This document shows positions 6,079 through 9,827 of a stretch of DNA of 9,827 nt, in pieces (the first letter of the stretch is position 1; each line of letters starts with the position of its first letter). The notes under the pieces were generated by a model. The model ran no database searches, was not told the origin of the DNA, and saw only the letters and a list, made by a program, of their open reading frames with translations. The stretch is from positions 1 to 9,827 of the forward strand of contig JAIXSW010000268.1 in NCBI GenBank assembly GCA_027484495.1. Direction: 5' to 3'. This stretch comes from Gammaproteobacteria bacterium (GTDB lineage: Bacteria > Pseudomonadota > Gammaproteobacteria > Enterobacterales > Alteromonadaceae). The position numbers and the translations under genes are program-made.

Positions 6079-6702
6079 TCATGGCAAAGACCTGATATAG
6101 GCAATCACCTGCGTGATCTCCTGCTCGCCAGGAAGGGTACGCGCCATCATCGCCATCTGCCGGCCCGGTTTGTCGGTTTTATCGTTGCCGCGCACGCCAG
6201 TGCGGAAATACTCAAGCTGACGACTTAAATAAGCCGCATCGAGTTGGTGTAGCGACGGCGCTTTCAGTGCCGCAACGCCCTCAGCTTTGGCACCGTGGCA
6301 AGCACCGCAGCTATTGATGTAAATGCGCCGGCCTTTGTCGACCTGTACCGGATCTGCTGGCTGCGTCGTGGTTTTGGCCGGCAGCGGCAACCTGGCAAAA
6401 TGCCCGGCCAACGCCGTTAGTTCGTCTGTGGATAAATTCGTGGGTAGAGCCGCCCGCATCTGCGCCCCCGTCGTGTCTTGTGGGTGGGCACCACGCAAAC
6501 CGCTTTGAAAATGCTGTAACTGCCGCAGTAAATAGTCCTGCTGCTGACCGGCCAGCGCCGGCGCCTGCAGCGCAGCGTTGCCGCTGCCATCCGCCTGATG
6601 ACAGCTCTGGCACAGCGGCAATACAGCCTGCGCAGCAGCACCAGCCGCACCAAGCACACTAGAGGCCCACAACATAGTGAAACAAAATTTGTAGATGTTC
6701 AC
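6079..6702 (-). CDS. Cytochrome c4-like di-heme periplasmic electron carrier
   Basis: The 207-residue product has two homologous cytochrome c domains, as in cytochrome c4, a periplasmic carrier that commonly passes electrons to terminal oxidases or peroxidases. A signal peptide covers about residues 1-25. The heme motifs are CQSCH (31-35) and CGACH (132-136). Each domain has a later candidate methionine ligand, Met82 in GAQMRAALP and Met183 in GRQMAMMA. I chose the GTG start at 6702 because AGGAG at 6708-6712 lies five bases upstream and the signal peptide then begins properly; an in-frame ATG at 6741 would add 13 polar residues before the signal sequence. It is first in the three-gene minus-strand operon, so it is the likely electron partner of the di-heme enzyme encoded next. 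Confidence 0.9.
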   Translation of the reverse strand: MNIYKFCFTMLWASSVLGAAGAAAQAVLPLCQSCHQADGSGNAALQAPALAGQQQDYLLRQLQHFQSGLRGAHPQDTTGAQMRAALPTNLSTDELTALAGHFARLPLPAKTTTQPADPVQVDKGRRIYINSCGACHGAKAEGVAALKAPSLHQLDAAYLSRQLEYFRTGVRGNDKTDKPGRQMAMMARTLPGEQEITQVIAYIRSLP

Positions 6703-6707
6703 GCCAA

Positions 6708-6712
6708 CTCCT
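6708..6712 (-). promoter_or_regulatory. Ribosome-binding site that fixes the GTG start of the c4-like gene
   Basis: AGGAG on the minus strand, five bases before GTG (6702-6700). No comparable site precedes the upstream in-frame ATG at 6741. Confidence 0.75.
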
Positions 6713-6741
6713 GTGCCGTCATCACTGCGCTGACGATGCAA

Positions 6742-7029
6742 TACTGCATGTGTTCAGCGAATTCACCGCGCGATCCGAATCAGTTCCTGATGCGCTTTTG
6801 ATGTTTGTAGGGTGCGTCGGCGGGCAGTTCACGGCAAACAAAATAGTGTACAAAAGTGTACAAAATCGGGCCGCAAAACCGGCATTTCAGCGTGTTTGAT
6901 TGCTGCTGAAACCGACTGACTGTGCTGGCTAAAACCTGTCTGTAACCTTTGTGCTGTCTGAGTTTCCCTATTTGCCAGCGGCCAAACCGCCGCCATGGTT
7001 CTGCCATTTCAGGCCTCGCTACAAATAGC
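6742..7029. promoter_or_regulatory. Divergent promoter region between the cytochrome operon and the receptor gene
   Basis: This stretch has no gene and must hold the promoters for both divergent units. Its clearest feature is a perfect tandem repeat of GTGTACAAAA (6846-6855 and 6856-6865), one helical turn apart and containing the palindrome GTAC, which looks like a transcription-factor site. An inverted repeat ATGCA-ATAC-TGCAT at 6736-6749 lies near the start of the c4-like gene. I could not assign -35/-10 hexamers with confidence on either strand. Confidence 0.45.
6846..6865. repeat. Tandem GTGTACAAAA direct repeat, candidate operator
   Basis: Two perfect adjacent 10-base copies in an AT-rich island of the divergent intergenic region. 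The 10-base period puts both copies on the same face of the helix, as expected for cooperative binding of a regulator. No regulator gene is in the window to match it. Confidence 0.6.
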
Positions 7030-7031
7030 TG

Positions 7032-7166
7032 GAGCCGGCGGCGGCTCTGTTGCGTTCAACCTGCACACCGATATTATCGGGAAAGCCGGTGTCACGGCGT
7101 TGTTGTCGTAGCGACAACTGCGTCTGCGGGCGCCTTTTCGGCCCCCAAGGCAGACCGGTATCTGCC
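7032..7166 (+). promoter_or_regulatory. Hairpin-rich leader of the TonB receptor gene, possible riboswitch
   Basis: Six potential stems occur within 135 bases just before the receptor start: GAGCCG/CGGCTC (7032-7047), CCGAT/ATCGG (7068-7080), GCCG/CGGC (7085-7098), GTTGTCG/CGACAAC (7102-7118), GGGCGCC with GGCCCCC, one mismatch (7128-7146), and GGCAGA/TCTGCC (7149-7166). The order GGGAAAGCCGGTG (7079-7091), CAACTG (7115-7120), then CCAAGGCAG...CTGCCGACC (7145-7169) recalls the conserved blocks of cobalamin riboswitches. The highly conserved GAGACC of the B12 box is not intact, so the identification is tentative. A structured regulatory leader is better supported than a specific ligand. Confidence 0.4.
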
Positions 7167-7197
7167 GACCATAACTAAAATAATCCGGAGAACAGAG

Positions 7198-9735
7198 ATG
7201 ACAGGTGTGAACAAGCAACACAGGAAGACTCCCCTGGCGTTTTACATCGGCCTGGTCTGCAGCAGTGCGCTGTACAGCCAGGCCAGCAACGCGTTAGAGC
7301 AACAAAACAACGACAAAAACGCTGACTCAGCAATCGAAGTGATGACAGTCACGGCACAAAAACGGGTGCAAAACCTGATGGATGTGCCGGTGGCTATCGA
7401 TTCGGTATCCGCCAAAGATTTAGAAGAAACCAACTCGGTGCTGCTCGGCGATATCGCTGACTACACGCCGGGCTTTAAATTCAGTAAAGACGGCGTCGCT
7501 CAGGCGACTGCGACGATGCGCGGCGTGTCGAGCTCCAATATCAGTACCGGCGGCGACCCGTCGGTCGCGATTTTCTACGACGACGTGTATCTGCCGCGGG
7601 CCGCACAAAGTGTGTTGTTTGCTGACATGCAGCGCATCGAAATTTTAAAAGGCCCGCAAGGGACTTTGTTTGGTAAAAACGCCGCGGCCGGTGTCGTCAG
7701 CATGGTGCCGAACGGGCCAGAGCAAAGCGACGAAGCCTTTGTTAAAGGTACGCTCGGCGACTATGGCTTAAAACGGTTTGAAGGCATGGCGAATACCGCG
7801 TTATCGGACGAGTTCGCGATCCGCATCAATGCGATGTCGAACCAGCGCGACAGCTATCTCGACAACGTCTACCAAGATTACCGCGGCGAAGAACTCGGCA
7901 ACGCCAACCATCAGGCCGCCCGCGCTGCCGCTCTGTGGACACCCACTCAAAGCACCAAAATCCAGCTCAGTTACGACTACGACGACATGGACCAGGGTTA
8001 TTCGCCGGCAATTGGCCTGAGCCCCTACGCCTACAGCATGAATCCGCTCGACCGCACCATCGAAAACGATGTGATAGACGGCCACGAGCGGCGCGACATG
8101 GACGCCTGGACGTTAAAAATCAATCATGAATTTAATAGCGACTGGTCCGGCAAACTGATCTCCAGCAAGCGGCAATGGCAAGTGTCAGGCCGTGACGATG
8201 CCGACGGCACCGCCGATAAAACCCGTTATCTCGATACCATTAACTTCGAAGATTCCGACATTTTCTACAACGAGCTGCAAATTAACTACAACCACGACAA
8301 GCTGAATTACGTCGGTGGCATCACCTACAGCAAAGAACATGTGCATCAGACCACCACGCTGGATATCACCGCCGATACCATAGCGCGGCTGACCAGCGAT
8401 AACCTGAACCAGATGCTCGGCGGCGCGCTGATGCAAGCCGGCGTACCGGCTGAAGCACTGGGTCAGATGGGCCTGCCGATTGACCATATCTGGAAACCGG
8501 CGGACTGGGCCAGCGTGCTGAGTATTCTGGCGATGGTCGACCCGTCCGTGGCTGGTCTGCTGCAACAGTTAGGCGCTGAGCCATTCAGCCCTGAACTGGC
8601 GGCTGCGATCAGCGCCACCGGCGACCTGACCTATCAGCTGATTGGCGGCGGTCTGGGGATTGCCGAGATTTTTGGCCCGTCCAACGCCGGTAAAATGTGG
8701 AGTGAAGACATCATCAACAATGGTGTGTTTAACTCCTACGGCATCTATTCCGACGTGGATTATCAGTACAACGACCAATGGGGCTTCACCGCCGGCCTGC
8801 GTTATAGCCGCGATGAAAAAGACTTCAGCTGGGATATCCGCGAGCGCTCGTTTGGCGCATCACTGCCAAGCCTGACCGAGTTTTTATTCCCGTTGGTGAC
8901 GAATCTCAAAGCCAGCAAAGACTGGAGCAAACTGACCGGCCGTGCTGTGGTGCGCTTCCAGCCGGATGCAGATCAGCTGTGGTTTTTATCTTATTCAACT
9001 GGTTATAAATCAGGTGGTTATGATTCGTTAGACCCAACATCTGCTGCCAATCCCTACGCGCCGGAAGAAGTCACAAATATCGAGTTAGGCTACAAAGCTG
9101 AACTGTGGCAAAGCGTGCGGGTACAAACCTCGATTTACAATATGGACTTGACCAACCGCCAGCGCTCGGTCAGCAGTAAAAGGCCGGGCGACGGCGTTGC
9201 CGTGCCGCTGATCATCAATGGCGACCAGGATATTCGTGGTATGGAGCTGATTGTTGACTGGCAGGCGACCCCCGCGCTGAAACTGGGTGTGGTCACGGAA
9301 TACCGCAAAACTGAATCCAGCTGGGAGCAGTTTTATAACGGCGACGGCGACTTAGTCACCGATACCGAAAAAGACTCCAGCGCCGATGCTTACACGCTGA
9401 CCGCCGACTGGACGCCAGACTGGGCCTTTGGCGACGGCCAATGGAAAGTGCATGTTGACTACGTTTATGAAGAAAACACCCGTGCCGACGACCCGGACAT
9501 GCTGGCCATTGCCAAACAAATTCCGGCTTATTTTGCCGACAGCAAAAACCTCAATGCGCGCATCAGCTGGCAAAGCAACAGCGACCATTGGGAAGTGGCA
9601 GTGTTTGGCAAAAACCTGACGGACAACGAAATGACCGGCGGCATCGGTGGTTTTGCCGCAGCAGTACTCGGCACGCCCATCACGTCACTGAACCCACCAC
9701 GCACCGCCGGCGTTGAAGTGAAGTATCAGTTCTGA
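7198..9735 (+). CDS. TonB-dependent outer-membrane receptor
   Basis: This 845-residue receptor uses TonB/proton-motive energy for uptake across the outer membrane. A signal peptide covers about residues 1-32 (SQASNA). A TonB-box-like segment IEVMTVTAQKR (46-56) leads into the plug domain, with PSVAIFYDDVYLPR (121-134) and IEILKGPQGTLFGKNAAAG (147-165). The rest is a beta-barrel ending in KYQF, with the C-terminal Phe needed for barrel assembly. Residues about 388-506 are unusually rich in Ala/Leu/Gly and look helical, which suggests a large loop insertion. I used the ATG at 7198 because GGAG at 7187-7190 precedes it by seven bases and it begins the signal peptide; the open frame extends upstream through the leader but without a start site of this quality. 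The codons for WTPT (247-250) contain the repeated word GTGGACACCCAC. The ligand is unknown; the length argues against classic BtuB. Confidence 0.94.
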   Translation: MTGVNKQHRKTPLAFYIGLVCSSALYSQASNALEQQNNDKNADSAIEVMTVTAQKRVQNLMDVPVAIDSVSAKDLEETNSVLLGDIADYTPGFKFSKDGVAQATATMRGVSSSNISTGGDPSVAIFYDDVYLPRAAQSVLFADMQRIEILKGPQGTLFGKNAAAGVVSMVPNGPEQSDEAFVKGTLGDYGLKRFEGMANTALSDEFAIRINAMSNQRDSYLDNVYQDYRGEELGNANHQAARAAALWTPTQSTKIQLSYDYDDMDQGYSPAIGLSPYAYSMNPLDRTIENDVIDGHERRDMDAWTLKINHEFNSDWSGKLISSKRQWQVSGRDDADGTADKTRYLDTINFEDSDIFYNELQINYNHDKLNYVGGITYSKEHVHQTTTLDITADTIARLTSDNLNQMLGGALMQAGVPAEALGQMGLPIDHIWKPADWASVLSILAMVDPSVAGLLQQLGAEPFSPELAAAISATGDLTYQLIGGGLGIAEIFGPSNAGKMWSEDIINNGVFNSYGIYSDVDYQYNDQWGFTAGLRYSRDEKDFSWDIRERSFGASLPSLTEFLFPLVTNLKASKDWSKLTGRAVVRFQPDADQLWFLSYSTGYKSGGYDSLDPTSAANPYAPEEVTNIELGYKAELWQSVRVQTSIYNMDLTNRQRSVSSKRPGDGVAVPLIINGDQDIRGMELIVDWQATPALKLGVVTEYRKTESSWEQFYNGDGDLVTDTEKDSSADAYTLTADWTPDWAFGDGQWKVHVDYVYEENTRADDPDMLAIAKQIPAYFADSKNLNARISWQSNSDHWEVAVFGKNLTDNEMTGGIGGFAAAVLGTPITSLNPPRTAGVEVKYQF
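7935..7954. repeat. Intragenic copy of the array word in the receptor gene
   Basis: GTGGACACCCAC occupies 7935-7946. The 18 bases GGACACCCACTCAAAGCA (7937-7954) match the intergenic array at 2676-2693 and 2715-2732 at 17 of 18 positions. The shared CAAAGCA extension makes a purely coding coincidence less likely, although a WxPT turn is common in this part of such barrels. Confidence 0.7.
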
Positions 9736-9751
9736 GTGATTTTAACCTGTG

Positions 9752-9793
9752 ACCTGCGGCAGCGCGCTCTCCCCTTGCTGCTGCAGGTTTTTT
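9752..9793 (+). terminator. Rho-independent terminator after the receptor gene
   Basis: ACCTGCGGCAGC (9752-9763) pairs with GCTGCTGCAGGT (9777-9788) over 12 bp with one G-U, around a 13-base loop, and runs into six T residues (9788-9793). It starts 16 bases after the receptor stop codon. Confidence 0.9.
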
Positions 9794-9827
9794 CTGTTCT
9801 CTTCCATCAATCGCCGGAAGTTTTTGC

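Noticed and set aside
6949..7197. N-terminal extension of the TonB receptor through the leader
   Set aside because: The extension is Arg/Ser/Thr-rich with no signal peptide and covers the hairpins. The ATG at 7198 has a good ribosome-binding site and starts a normal signal sequence.
7198..9735. Assignment as BtuB on the strength of the B12-like leader
   Set aside because: The receptor is over 200 residues longer than BtuB and the riboswitch match is incomplete, so no ligand was assigned.

Overview
The window carries seven protein genes on a chromosome-like segment from what is most likely an aerobic Gram-negative gammaproteobacterium. The evidence is a TonB-dependent outer-membrane receptor ending in Phe, three periplasmic c-type cytochrome proteins and an Ohr/OhrR pair. 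Gene style resembles Alteromonadales/Rheinheimera-type genomes, but that genus-level guess is weak. No tRNA, rRNA, CRISPR, transposase or phage gene was seen.

Left part (1-2200, + strand): a peroxide-defence group. An Ohr organic hydroperoxide reductase is closed by a strong terminator. A secreted HSL-type alpha/beta-hydrolase with a complete catalytic set follows, then a second hairpin, then a two-cysteine OhrR (MarR-family) repressor.

Middle (2200-3075): about 870 bp without a credible gene but very repeat-rich. It holds a REP-like hairpin (2455-2485) and a dense array (2573-3019) built around GGACACCCACC: ten exact copies and three near copies. Inside the array are a perfect 58-bp repeat, a 28-bp repeat and an AT-rich 21-bp module present three times. 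Two related terminator-like sequences bracket the array. The same word recurs inside genes: four copies, in two reading frames, in the 3' tail of the di-heme enzyme gene, and one copy in the receptor gene that shares a longer 18-base context with the array. This dispersed DNA word is the most unusual signal in the window.

Right part (3080-9800): a divergent pair of units. On the minus strand, a three-gene operon encodes a two-heme cytochrome c4-like protein, a MauG/CcpA-type di-heme enzyme and a parallel beta-helix protein fused to a C-terminal mono-heme cytochrome c. The genes are tightly packed (10-nt gap, then a TAATG overlap) and end at a strong terminator. On the plus strand, an 845-residue TonB-dependent receptor lies behind a hairpin-rich leader with partial resemblance to a cobalamin riboswitch, and ends at its own terminator. 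The cytochromes look like a periplasmic electron-transfer chain serving the di-heme enzyme and the beta-helix protein. A link to whatever the receptor imports is suggested only by the divergent arrangement. The beta-helix family has no established function, so this cluster is a candidate uncharacterised redox system.
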